A stretch of 15,605 nt of DNA from assembly GCA_017479035.1 (NCBI GenBank), contig JAFVCR010000015.1:1-15605 (forward strand), in the 5' to 3' direction. Position 1 is the first letter of the stretch. Every line of letters begins with the position of its first letter. A program made the translations under genes and the position numbers. The stretch comes from Kiritimatiellia bacterium. GTDB lineage: Bacteria > Verrucomicrobiota > Kiritimatiellia > RFP12 > UBA1067. Below are positions 1 through 6,420 of this stretch, one piece after another. The notes below the pieces were generated by a model. The model was given only the letters and a program-made list of their open reading frames with translations, was not told the origin of the DNA and made no database searches.

Positions 1-54
1 CACACTGCAAACTGCAAACTATTTCGGGTAATCCAAAAGTCCGGGATAAGGGTG
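1..54 (-). repeat. Dispersed intergenic repeat, copy 1 (cut by window edge)
   Basis: Read on the minus strand, this is the same sequence as the copies beginning at 12705 and 15459: CACCCTTATCCCGG, then TTTTGGATT, CCCGAAATAG and a run of GCAGTTT/GCAGTGT heptamers. It differs from them at two positions before the heptamers. The window edge truncates it inside the heptamer run, so its full extent is unknown. It is non-coding. Confidence 0.85.
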
Positions 55-90
55 TAACTCTGCGGCATCTGGCAAACTCCCATAATAGAT

Positions 91-147
91 AAAAAAGGCA
101 TCGCCCTCCCGGGAAACCCGCATTATGCGGGCTGTTCCGGGAGGGCG
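91..147 (-). terminator. Long GC hairpin with T-tract on the minus strand
   Basis: CGCCCTCCCGG (102-112) pairs with CCGGGAGGGCG (137-147), and an inner hairpin CCCGCATTATGCGGG sits at 117-131. Read on the minus strand, the structure is followed after a few bases by TTTTTT (91-97), the layout of an intrinsic terminator. No minus-strand gene ends just before it, because eno has its own terminator at 380-426. It may instead be a palindromic repeat element. Confidence 0.5.
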
Positions 148-170
148 GTGGCTTTGACGGCGAGAATTTC

Positions 171-327
171 AAGGGCTTAAAAATAAAATCCAAGAGCTTG
201 AAAATAAATTTTAAGGGCTTAAAATCACCAATTCAAGGGCTTAAAATTTATTTTTGAGCCCTTGAAATTTTATTTTGACTGCTTGAAATTGTCAATTCAA
301 GGGCTTAAATTTTTATTTCAAGGGCTT
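171..327. repeat. Phased array of eight palindromic cores, 21-22 bp period
   Basis: Eight copies of a core close to AAGGGCTT, inside a near-palindromic TTTCAAGGGCTTGAAA consensus, start at 171, 192, 213, 235, 256, 277, 299 and 320. The steps are 21, 21, 22, 21, 21, 22 and 21 bp, about two turns of B-DNA. The copy at 256 is in the opposite orientation (GAGCCCTT) but in the same phase. The copies at 192 and 277 are degenerate. Spacers are A/T tracts that also recur about every half period. The period is not a multiple of three, so this is not coding repeat. It lies between the dispersed repeat at 1-54 and the eno terminator. Confidence 0.9.
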
Positions 328-379
328 GGAATTATTTGGAAAGCCCGGCGTTTCGGCGGGATTCCTTGCTTTGGCGGGG

Positions 380-426
380 TAAAAACGGCAAAAAAGAAGA
401 AACCCCGCCGTGGAAGGCGGGGTTTC
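380..426 (-). terminator. Intrinsic terminator of eno
   Basis: GAAACCCCGCC (399-409) and GGCGGGGTTTC (416-426) form a perfect 11-bp stem with a 6-nt loop. On the minus strand it is followed by TTCTTTTTT, then a second T run. It begins 22 nt after the enolase stop codon, so it is the terminator of that gene. Confidence 0.9.
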
Positions 427-447
427 TTTAAGCAGGTTGCTGGTAAA

Positions 448-1728
448 TCAGCGAACCTTGGTGTAGCCGTAGACGGCCTTGTCGCCAAGTTCCTCTTCGA
501 TGCGGAGGAGCTGGTTGTACTTGGCGATGCGGTCGGTGCGGGACATGGAACCGGTCTTGATCTGCCCGGAGTTGGTGGCAACTGCGATGTCGGCAATAGT
601 CGCGTCCTCGGTTTCGCCGGAGCGGTGGGAGGTGACGGACGTGTAGCCGGCGCGGTGAGCCATCTCGATTGCGTCGAGGGTCTCGGAGAGCGAGCCGATC
701 TGGTTGACCTTGATGAGGATGGAGTTGGCCGCGCCGAGCTTGATGCCCTTTTCGAGATACTTGACGTTGGTCACGAAGAGGTCGTCGCCAACGAGCTGGC
801 ACTTGGAGCCGATTGCTTCGGTGAGAGCCACCCAGCCTTTCCAGTCGCCTTCGGCCATGCCGTCTTCGATGGAGTCGATGGGATACTTTTCAACGAGACC
901 CTTGAGGTATTCGACCTGTTCGGCGGAGGTGCGCGTGGCACCCTTCTTGCCTTCTTTCCAGGTGTAGTCGTACTTGCCGTTCTTGTAGAACTCGGAAGAG
1001 GCGCAGTCGAGAGCGATGGTGACATCCTTGCCGGGCTTGTAGCCGGCGGCCTTGATGGCCTTGATGATGCTTTCGAGTGCGTCTTCGATGGAGTCGAGGG
1101 CGGGAGCGAAGCCGCCTTCGTCGCCGACGGCGGTGGAGAGGCCGCGTTCCTTGAGAACCTTCTTGAGGTTGTGGAACACTTCAGCACCGCAACGCAGACC
1201 TTCGCGGAAGGACTTGGCGCCGACGGGGCGGATCATGAATTCCTGAAACGCGATGGGTGCATCGGAGTGGGCACCGCCGTTGATGATGTTCATCATCGGA
1301 ACGGGGAGGGTGTAGGTGTTGGTGCCGCCGATGTAGCGGTAGAGGGGAAGGCCGTAGTAGTTGGCGGCGGCTTTGGCAACGGCGAGGGAGACGCCGAGGA
1401 TGGCGTTTGCGCCGAGTTTGGACTTGGTGGGGGTGCCGTCGAGAGCGAGCATGATCTTGTCGATGCCGCGCTGGTCGGTGGCGTCTTTGCCTTCGAGGGC
1501 GGGAGCGATGACGGTGTTCACGTTTTCGACCGCCTTGAGAACGCCCTTGCCGAGATAGCGTTTCTTGTCGCCATCGCGCAGTTCGAGAGCTTCGTTAACG
1601 CCGGTGGAGGCACCGCTGGGAACCGCCGCGCGCCCGAACGCGCCGCTTTCGAGGCGGACATCGACTTCAACCGTGGGATTGCCGCGCGAGTCAATGATTT
1701 CACGCGCCTTGATCGATTCAATCAACAT
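448..1728 (-). CDS. eno: Enolase (phosphopyruvate hydratase)
   Basis: Enolase converts 2-phosphoglycerate to phosphoenolpyruvate in glycolysis; it is cytosolic and needs magnesium. The 426-residue product has the usual length. Visible family motifs are DSRGNPTVEVDV (13-24), the mobile loop SGAST (38-42), GGAHSD (151-156), GDEGGFAP with catalytic Glu204, ALDCASSEFY with metal ligand Asp241, SIEDG with Glu288, VGDDLFVTN with Asp315, LIKVNQIG with the catalytic Lys340, and SHRSGE with His368. I chose the ATG at 1728 because AAGGAAACAAGGAA precedes it and the protein then begins MLIESIKARE as the family does. The upstream in-frame start at 1767 lies in the promoter. It has its own promoter and terminator and diverges from ribH. 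Nothing essential is missing. Confidence 0.98.
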   Translation of the reverse strand: MLIESIKAREIIDSRGNPTVEVDVRLESGAFGRAAVPSGASTGVNEALELRDGDKKRYLGKGVLKAVENVNTVIAPALEGKDATDQRGIDKIMLALDGTPTKSKLGANAILGVSLAVAKAAANYYGLPLYRYIGGTNTYTLPVPMMNIINGGAHSDAPIAFQEFMIRPVGAKSFREGLRCGAEVFHNLKKVLKERGLSTAVGDEGGFAPALDSIEDALESIIKAIKAAGYKPGKDVTIALDCASSEFYKNGKYDYTWKEGKKGATRTSAEQVEYLKGLVEKYPIDSIEDGMAEGDWKGWVALTEAIGSKCQLVGDDLFVTNVKYLEKGIKLGAANSILIKVNQIGSLSETLDAIEMAHRAGYTSVTSHRSGETEDATIADIAVATNSGQIKTGSMSRTDRIAKYNQLLRIEEELGDKAVYGYTKVR

Positions 1729-1757
1729 TTCCTTGTTTCCTTTCAGAAATTCCTTGC

Positions 1758-1786
1758 ATAATATCAAAATCGCCTTGAGATGTCAA
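1758..1786 (-). promoter_or_regulatory. Sigma70-type promoter of eno
   Basis: On the minus strand, TTGACA (1786-1781) is followed by a 17-bp spacer and TATTAT (1763-1758), with TG one base before the -10 box. Transcription would start near 1751, giving a leader of about 23 nt that includes the eno ribosome binding site. Confidence 0.85.
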
Positions 1787-1845
1787 TAAAATAGCAATTT
1801 GGCCGCATTTTGGGCGTGATGCGCGGGCGATTTGCCCGGGAAGAT

Positions 1846-1861
1846 TGCAACAATTGTTGCA
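1846..1861. promoter_or_regulatory. Perfect 16-bp palindrome, putative operator
   Basis: TGCAACAATTGTTGCA is a perfect inverted repeat in the intergenic region between eno and ribH. Its size and half-site spacing suit a dimeric regulator of the MarR or a similar winged-helix type, but the regulator is not identifiable from this window. It sits about 30 bp upstream of a possible ribH promoter (TTGATT at 1889, 17-bp spacer, weak -10 GAGAAT), where it could act as an activator or repressor site. Confidence 0.45.
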
Positions 1862-1962
1862 CTAAGTGAAAAATATTGCGATTTTGTGCTTGATTTCGGG
1901 AGCGATTTTTGGGAGAATGCACAACGTTTTGCACCAAACAGGGTTCAAAAAGGTTTTCAGAC

Positions 1963-2424
1963 ATGAAAGAGATAGACGGCAGGCTTAATGCGCAAGGTAT
2001 GAAAATCGCGCTTGTGGCGGCGCGGTTCAATTCGTTCCTCGTGGAGCAGTTGGTGAAAGGTGCCAGGGATGCGTTTGTGCGGCACGGCGGCGATGATGCC
2101 GCGCTTGTGCTGGTGCGCGTGCCGGGTGCGTACGAGATACCTCTGGCGGCGAAGAAACTCGCCGCCGGCGGCGGATACGACGCTGTAGTGGCACTAGGAG
2201 CTGTGGTGCAGGGCGCAACTCCCCACGGCGGGCTTATAATGGAGACGGTGGCGAGGGCGCTTGATGAAATAGCCGTGGAAACGGGCGTGCCGGTGACGGA
2301 CGGCGTGGTTACCGCAGAAACGCTGGAGCAGGCGGTGGAGCGCAGCGGCACGAAGCAGGGCAACAAGGGTGCAAACGCGATGCTGGCGGCGATAGAGCTG
2401 GTGGATGTATTGAAGAGAATTTGA
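1963..2424 (+). CDS. ribH: 6,7-dimethyl-8-ribityllumazine synthase
   Basis: Lumazine synthase condenses 5-amino-6-ribitylaminouracil with dihydroxybutanone phosphate in riboflavin synthesis; the enzyme forms pentamers or 60-mer shells. The 153-residue length is normal. Conserved parts are ARFNSF with Phe22 and Asn23, GAYEIP (55-60), GATPH with the catalytic His88, and ERSGTKQGNKG (126-136) with the phosphate-binding Arg127. Two spots are unusual: the common PHFDYV-type segment reads PHGGLI, and residue 113, typically Phe or another neutral residue, is Asp in GVPVTDGVV. The start at 1963 is chosen because AAAAAGG lies 10 nt upstream; an in-frame start at 1909 would add 18 residues the family lacks. 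It is the first gene of the plus-strand cluster, and no other riboflavin gene is in the window. Confidence 0.95.
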   Translation: MKEIDGRLNAQGMKIALVAARFNSFLVEQLVKGARDAFVRHGGDDAALVLVRVPGAYEIPLAAKKLAAGGGYDAVVALGAVVQGATPHGGLIMETVARALDEIAVETGVPVTDGVVTAETLEQAVERSGTKQGNKGANAMLAAIELVDVLKRI

Positions 2425-2469
2425 AACACGGATGGATGGTTTGGGTTTCCAAGACAAGGATGAAGTGAC

Positions 2470-3711
2470 ATGGCAAAAGAAGTGAAAAAGGTGGCGTTCC
2501 TGACGGCGGGAGGGCTTGCACCGTGCTTGAGTTCGTCGATAGGCTTTCTCATCGACGAATACAACCGCCGCGCACCGCAGGTGGAGATGATCGGCTACGT
2601 CAACGGCTACATGGGGCTGTTGAAGGGGCATTCGATACCCGTGACGGAGGAAGTGCGCAAAAACGCGTTGGTGCTTACGAAGCACGGCGGCTCGCCAATC
2701 GGCAATAGCCGCGTGAAACTCACGAACGTGGCGGACTGCGTGGCGCGTGGTTTGGTGAAAGAGGGCGAAGATCCGTTGAAGGTGGCGGCGGAGCAACTGG
2801 TGAAGGACGGCGTGGACGTGCTGCATACGATCGGCGGGGACGACACCAACACCACGGCGGCTGATCTTGCGGCGTATCTTGCAGAGAACAACTACGCGCT
2901 TACGGTGGTGGGGCTGCCGAAGACGATCGACAACGACGTGTATCCGATACACCAGAGCCTTGGCGCGTTCACTGCGGCGGAGGAGGGGGCAAAGTTCTTC
3001 GCCAACGTCGTGAAGGAGAACTCCGCCAATCCGCGCGCGCTGATCGTGCACGAGGTAATGGGGCGCAACTGCGGCTGGCTGACCGCGTTCACCGCGCTTG
3101 CGTATCACGGCATGGTGGCGAAAGACATCGAATTCCTCCCGGCGTTCGGCCTGACGGCGAAGAGGCAGGACGTGCATGCGGTGTACGTTCCGGAGGCGAA
3201 GATCGATTTTGCCGAAGAGGCCAAGCGTCTGCGCAAGGTGATGGACGAGAACGACAGCGTAAACATCTTCGTGAGCGAAGGCGCGTGCGTGAAGGAAATC
3301 ATCCAGGAAATGAAGAAGGCGGGCGAGACGGTGCCGGTGGACGCGTTCGGGCATCCGCGCCTAGACAAGGTCAACGTGGGGCAGTGGTTCGCCAAGCAGT
3401 TCGGCGCGAAGATCGGCGCGGAGAAGACGAGCGTTTTCAAGAGCGGATATTTCGCGCGCGCCGCAGCACCCAACCGCCAGGATCTGAAACTGATCCACGC
3501 ATGCGCGGTGAAGGCAGTGGAATGCGCGCTCGCGGGTGTGGGCGGCGTGATAGGCCAGGATGAAAACCAACGCAACGAACTGCGCGCGTGCGAGTTTCCG
3601 CGCATCGCGGGAGGCAAACCGTTCAACGTGCGCAATTCGCGCTTCCGCAAACTGCTCGCGGCGATCGGCCAGCCTCTGCCCCGCAAAACCCGTGTAGTGG
3701 CAAACGCTTAA
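2470..3711 (+). CDS. pfp: Pyrophosphate-dependent 6-phosphofructokinase
   Basis: This enzyme phosphorylates fructose 6-phosphate to fructose 1,6-bisphosphate using PPi instead of ATP, and reversibly. The 413-residue protein belongs to the phosphofructokinase superfamily. Two positions show PPi use: IGGDDTNTTAADLA (121-134), where ATP enzymes have GGDGS, and PKTIDND (150-156) with the lysine typical of PPi enzymes. MGRNCGWLT (197-205) is the substrate-site segment. The glycine-rich N-terminal loop reads GGLAPCLSS (14-22), as in the roughly 400-residue PPi-type group. AAGGA lies about 10 nt before the ATG. The gene is 45 nt after ribH and 14 nt before the HAD-like gene, so probably co-transcribed. 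With eno diverging nearby, two glycolytic genes share this locus. Confidence 0.95.
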   Translation: MAKEVKKVAFLTAGGLAPCLSSSIGFLIDEYNRRAPQVEMIGYVNGYMGLLKGHSIPVTEEVRKNALVLTKHGGSPIGNSRVKLTNVADCVARGLVKEGEDPLKVAAEQLVKDGVDVLHTIGGDDTNTTAADLAAYLAENNYALTVVGLPKTIDNDVYPIHQSLGAFTAAEEGAKFFANVVKENSANPRALIVHEVMGRNCGWLTAFTALAYHGMVAKDIEFLPAFGLTAKRQDVHAVYVPEAKIDFAEEAKRLRKVMDENDSVNIFVSEGACVKEIIQEMKKAGETVPVDAFGHPRLDKVNVGQWFAKQFGAKIGAEKTSVFKSGYFARAAAPNRQDLKLIHACAVKAVECALAGVGGVIGQDENQRNELRACEFPRIAGGKPFNVRNSRFRKLLAAIGQPLPRKTRVVANA

Positions 3712-3725
3712 TTCAGGATGGAAAC

Positions 3726-4424
3726 ATGGACAATTCAGAGAACAACAGCAATACGGAATCAACCGCGCGCGGCGCGATAATAGAGTTCGATTTCACCGCG
3801 ATAAACGGCGCGGAAATGCTCTTCGAGGCGGCGAAGGCGATCCTCGCGCCCAAGGGCGTGGAGCTCGGCGTGAAACTCGAGGCGAAGTATCTGGCCGGAA
3901 ACAATGCGCAGAGCGCGATAGCGGAACTCTTCAATGCGAACAGCGTGGTGGACGATCCGGCGGCGGCGGCGCGCGATTTGACTGCGGCGTTCGCGGCGGC
4001 GGCGACAGAGGCGATGCCGGGCGCGTTCACGCCGGGGTTCGTCGCGTTCGTGAAGGGGCTTGCGGAGAAGGGGCTCAAGGTGGTTCTTTCCACGCGTGGC
4101 GACACAGAACGCCTTGCAAAACTGGTGGAGGAGCGCATAGGCTCGCCGCTGGTGGTGGCGTATTCCGAGCCGTCCACGACGTATGGTTCGTGCAAGTGGG
4201 ATGCATGGCGCCGCGCCGCCACGCAGAACGGCCTTGCGGACGTGTTCACGGCGGCCATAACGGGCAGCGGCTACGGAGTGAAAAGCGCACTCGTGGCAAA
4301 TCTTGCAGTGGCGGCCATCGAAAATCCGCATACGGCGTATCAGGATTTCGGCGGAGCGGACATAGTTGCGGAGAAGTTCGATGCGGCACTTGCAAAGGAC
4401 GTCCTTGCAATGCTGCATCTGTAA
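3726..4424 (+). CDS. HAD-superfamily-like protein with degenerate active site
   Basis: The 232-residue protein has the layout of a small haloacid-dehalogenase-type phosphatase: a core, a helical cap (about 35-100), then core again. Motif I appears as IIEFDFTAIN, where Asp22 could be the nucleophile but the usual second Asp (+2) is Thr24. Motif II is VVLSTRGD (119-126) with Thr123. Motif III is Lys157 in YGSCKWDAW. Motif IV reads AITGSGYGVKSAL (177-189), where active members carry acidic residues before the SxxG turn. Lost acid-base and metal residues suggest altered or absent catalysis. An AGGATGG sequence precedes the ATG at 3726. It sits between pfp and mazG with gaps of 14 and 15 nt. The HAD assignment is by motif order only; no substrate can be named. 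Confidence 0.65.
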   Translation: MDNSENNSNTESTARGAIIEFDFTAINGAEMLFEAAKAILAPKGVELGVKLEAKYLAGNNAQSAIAELFNANSVVDDPAAAARDLTAAFAAAATEAMPGAFTPGFVAFVKGLAEKGLKVVLSTRGDTERLAKLVEERIGSPLVVAYSEPSTTYGSCKWDAWRRAATQNGLADVFTAAITGSGYGVKSALVANLAVAAIENPHTAYQDFGGADIVAEKFDAALAKDVLAMLHL

Positions 4425-4439
4425 GCGGAGGCTGGATAA

Positions 4440-5219
4440 ATGAACGGTATCGAACGTCTGCACTCTATAATGACGCGGCTGCGCGACCCCGAAAAGGGTT
4501 GCCCCTGGGACAGGGTGCAGACGCTCGAATCGCTCAAGCCGTGCGTCTTGGAAGAGGCGTACGAACTTTTGGCCGCAATGGATGCGCCGGAGGACAAGGC
4601 GCACCACATAGAGGAATTGGGAGACGTTCTGCTGCAGGTCATGTTCCAGTGCGTGATGGCGGAGCAGGAGGGACGCTTCACATTCGATGACGTGGCAAAC
4701 GCCATATCCGACAAACTCGTCCGCCGCCATCCGCATGTGTTCGGCGATGCTACGGCGGACAACCCCGAGGCGGTGTTGAAGAACTGGGAGCAGATCAAGC
4801 AACTAGAACACCGCAAGGATGCGCGGCATTCCGCGTTGGATGGTGTGCCGCCCACGCTGCCGGCACTGTTGAAGGCGCAGCGCACTGCGGAGAAGGCTGC
4901 GCGCGTGGGGTTCGATTGGGCGGAGGCTGCGGACGTGGTTCCAAAAATCCACGAAGAAATGGGCGAGCTTGCCGATGCCGTGGCCAATGGCGAAGGCGAT
5001 GCGCGCGTGAAGGAAGAATTGGGCGATTTGCTTTTTGCGGTGGCGAACTACGCAAGGCATCTGCATGTGGATGCAGAGAGCGCACTGGAGGGGACGAGCG
5101 CAAAATTCGCCAAACGTTTCCGTTTCATCGAGGCTGCCGCAAAGGCACAGGGGCGCGAGTTAAAATCCATGACGATGGACGAGAGAGAAGAACTTTGGCG
5201 GCAGGCCAAAAAGCAATGA
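4440..5219 (+). CDS. mazG: Nucleoside triphosphate pyrophosphohydrolase MazG
   Basis: MazG hydrolyses (d)NTPs to the monophosphate plus pyrophosphate, cleaning non-canonical nucleotides and damping the stringent response. The 259-residue protein has the standard two-domain form. The first domain carries CPWDR (21-25), EEAYELL (38-44) and EELGDVLLQ (58-66), the EExxE...ExxD magnesium site. The linker includes NWEQIKQLEHR (115-125). The second domain repeats the site as HEEMGELADA (171-180) and KEELGDLLFA (191-200). Both sites look intact. GGAGG lies 8 nt before the ATG. Its TGA overlaps the ispH ATG as ATGA, so the two are likely translationally coupled. Its product PPi is the phosphate donor for the enzyme encoded two genes upstream, a link that is only suggestive. 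Confidence 0.95.
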   Translation: MNGIERLHSIMTRLRDPEKGCPWDRVQTLESLKPCVLEEAYELLAAMDAPEDKAHHIEELGDVLLQVMFQCVMAEQEGRFTFDDVANAISDKLVRRHPHVFGDATADNPEAVLKNWEQIKQLEHRKDARHSALDGVPPTLPALLKAQRTAEKAARVGFDWAEAADVVPKIHEEMGELADAVANGEGDARVKEELGDLLFAVANYARHLHVDAESALEGTSAKFAKRFRFIEAAAKAQGRELKSMTMDEREELWRQAKKQ

Positions 5220-6151
5220 AGGTGGAGGTAATAGAACCTCATGGATTCTGCGCGGGGGTGACGCATGCGGTGAAGTGCGCACTGGCCGCGTTGCGCGATG
5301 AGGGGGAAGAGGGTGGCGGGGGGAGGCTGTATTGCCTGCATGAACTCGTCCACAACGAGTTGGTGGTGGAGGATTTGAAGGGGAGGGGGATGGTTTTCGT
5401 AGAGGCGTTGGAGGAAGTGCCGGAGGGGGCGCGGGTGCTGTTTTCCGCGCATGGAGTTGCACCAAAAGTGCGAGAGGATGCGGCGGCGCGGAAACTTGAA
5501 GTGCTGGATGCGACGTGCCCTTTCGTGGGCAGGGTGCACGACGACGTTAGGCGGTATGCCGCAGAAGGGGCGAAGGTCGTAATAATAGGCCACAGAAATC
5601 ATGCGGAGACGATCGGCACGGCAGGAGAGATGCCGAATGCTGCGGATGTGGTGGCAATAGCATCGGTGGAGGAGGTCGACGCGATTCCGTTCGATGTGGC
5701 AGCGAAAGTGGGCGTGGCGGTGCAAACCACGATGAACCAGGACGAAATAGCACCAGTGCTGGATGCGTTGAAAAAGAGATTTGCCAACCTTGAAATATGT
5801 GCATCGGCGGGGGTGTGCCGCGCTACGAAAGAGCGGCAGGATGCGGTGAGGAAGTTTGTGGAGGGGGCGTTGCCGCGCAAGACGGGAGTGCTGGTGCTGG
5901 GCAGCGCGAATTCGTCCAACACGCGCCGTTTGGAAGAAATTGCAAAGGCATCCGGCGCATGCTGGAGTGCGCGTGCGGGCAGCCTGCGCGACATTGAAGG
6001 ATTGCAAATACCGCCTCTTGACGTGCTGGGCATCACATCCGGGGCATCCACGCCGGAAACATTTTTGCGCGCGGCGATACAGGTGCTTGCCAAACTCGAA
6101 CGGCCGGGCGGCTTGATTTCCGGGGAGGGATTTGATATAATTGCGCCATAG
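5216..6151 (+). CDS. ispH: 4-hydroxy-3-methylbut-2-enyl diphosphate reductase
   Basis: IspH is the iron-sulfur enzyme that finishes the MEP isoprenoid pathway, giving IPP and DMAPP. The 311-residue protein has the three cluster cysteines expected: Cys12 in GFCAGV, Cys101 in DATCPFV and Cys201 in GVCRATKERQ. Substrate-site residues are visible: HELVHNELVV (His46), SAHGV (His79), GHRNHAETIG (His129, Glu131), GSANSSNTRRL (229-239) and GITSGASTPE. Cys195, six residues before Cys201, is an extra nearby cysteine. The start is the ATG at 5216 overlapping the mazG stop; the open frame extends far upstream inside mazG, but the family N-terminus MKVEVIEPHGFCAG fixes this start. It ends the cluster. A promoter for the next transcript lies within its last 40 bases. 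Confidence 0.95.
   Translation: MKVEVIEPHGFCAGVTHAVKCALAALRDEGEEGGGGRLYCLHELVHNELVVEDLKGRGMVFVEALEEVPEGARVLFSAHGVAPKVREDAAARKLEVLDATCPFVGRVHDDVRRYAAEGAKVVIIGHRNHAETIGTAGEMPNAADVVAIASVEEVDAIPFDVAAKVGVAVQTTMNQDEIAPVLDALKKRFANLEICASAGVCRATKERQDAVRKFVEGALPRKTGVLVLGSANSSNTRRLEEIAKASGACWSARAGSLRDIEGLQIPPLDVLGITSGASTPETFLRAAIQVLAKLERPGGLISGEGFDIIAP
6113..6141 (+). promoter_or_regulatory. Sigma70-type promoter inside the end of ispH
   Basis: TTGATT (6113-6118), a 17-bp spacer and TATAAT (6136-6141), with TG one base before the -10 box. Transcription would start at about 6148-6151, exactly at the ispH stop codon and just before a GGCGGGG hairpin. It drives the non-coding stretch 6150-6361 and possibly the methyltransferase gene. 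Confidence 0.8.
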
Positions 6152-6361
6152 GCGGGGAACTGATGCAAATCCACCCCCCGCCGCATCTGTTGGCATTTAC
6201 GCTGACAAACTGTTCTAACGAAATACGACCAATTTTTCATAAGGAAACAGTGCGTGAGCGAGAATGCGTCCGTCATGGGCGTATTGTATCGTTGTGCATT
6301 TCCTTAAAGCCTTTGGTCGGGCTTCGTTAGAGTGCATGGGAAGGCAATGCGCTCTTTTCTT
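6149..6361 (+). ncRNA. Candidate structured small RNA or long 5' leader
   Basis: A strong promoter points at this gene-free stretch. GGCGGGG (6151-6157) pairs with CCCCGCC (6176-6182). A long rod then follows with nested stems: TCTAACGAA (6214-6222) with TTCGTTAGA (6323-6331); CGACCAA (6226-6232) with TTGGTCG (6313-6319); TAAGGAAA (6240-6247) with TTTCCTTA (6299-6306); and AATGCGTCC (6263-6271) with GGGCGTATT (6277-6285, two wobbles). Internal loops are small and balanced. GTGCAT/ATGCGC (6332-6352) followed by TCTTTTCTT resembles an intrinsic terminator. The long broken hairpin recalls 6S RNA in size and outline, but I do not recognise a family. Alternatives are the methyltransferase leader or a palindromic mobile element. 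Confidence 0.55.
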
Positions 6362-6366
6362 ATGCA

Positions 6367-6383
6367 CCGGAGGCGGGCTCCGG
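6367..6383 (+). other. Hairpin in the methyltransferase leader
   Basis: CCGGAG (6367-6372) and CTCCGG (6378-6383) form a perfect 6-bp stem with a GCGGG loop. An alternative pairing of GTGCAT (6332-6337) with ATGCAC (6362-6367) would compete with the terminator-like hairpin at 6332-6352. Attenuation is therefore possible but unproven. Confidence 0.4.
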
Positions 6384-6420
6384 CAGACATCCAAGCGCAA
6401 TCAGCACAAGAGGAACGATA

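Noticed and set aside
171..327. CRISPR array
   Set aside because: Core plus spacer is only 21-22 bp, one core is inverted, spacers are A/T tracts and no cas gene is near.
262..1761. A 499-codon open frame on the plus strand opposite enolase
   Set aside because: It is the antisense shadow of eno, has low-complexity Gly/Val/Asp-rich translation, and begins inside the palindrome array.
1729..1767. Upstream start for enolase adding 13 residues
   Set aside because: The codons overlap the -10 box of the eno promoter, and the family N-terminus begins at 1728.
2194..3354. A 386-codon minus-strand frame opposite pfp
   Set aside because: His/Arg-rich translation typical of the antisense of a GC-rich gene, with no recognisable motif.
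6214..6331. Bacterial SRP (4.5S) RNA
   Set aside because: The rod shape fits, but the conserved GGAA tetraloop and the SRP54-binding internal loop are absent; the apical loop is GTCAT.
6332..6383. Cobalamin riboswitch, suggested by GGGAAGGC at 6338-6345
   Set aside because: The other conserved boxes (GCCACTG and the terminal AGGAGACC-type element) are missing, and the downstream gene is a DNA methyltransferase.
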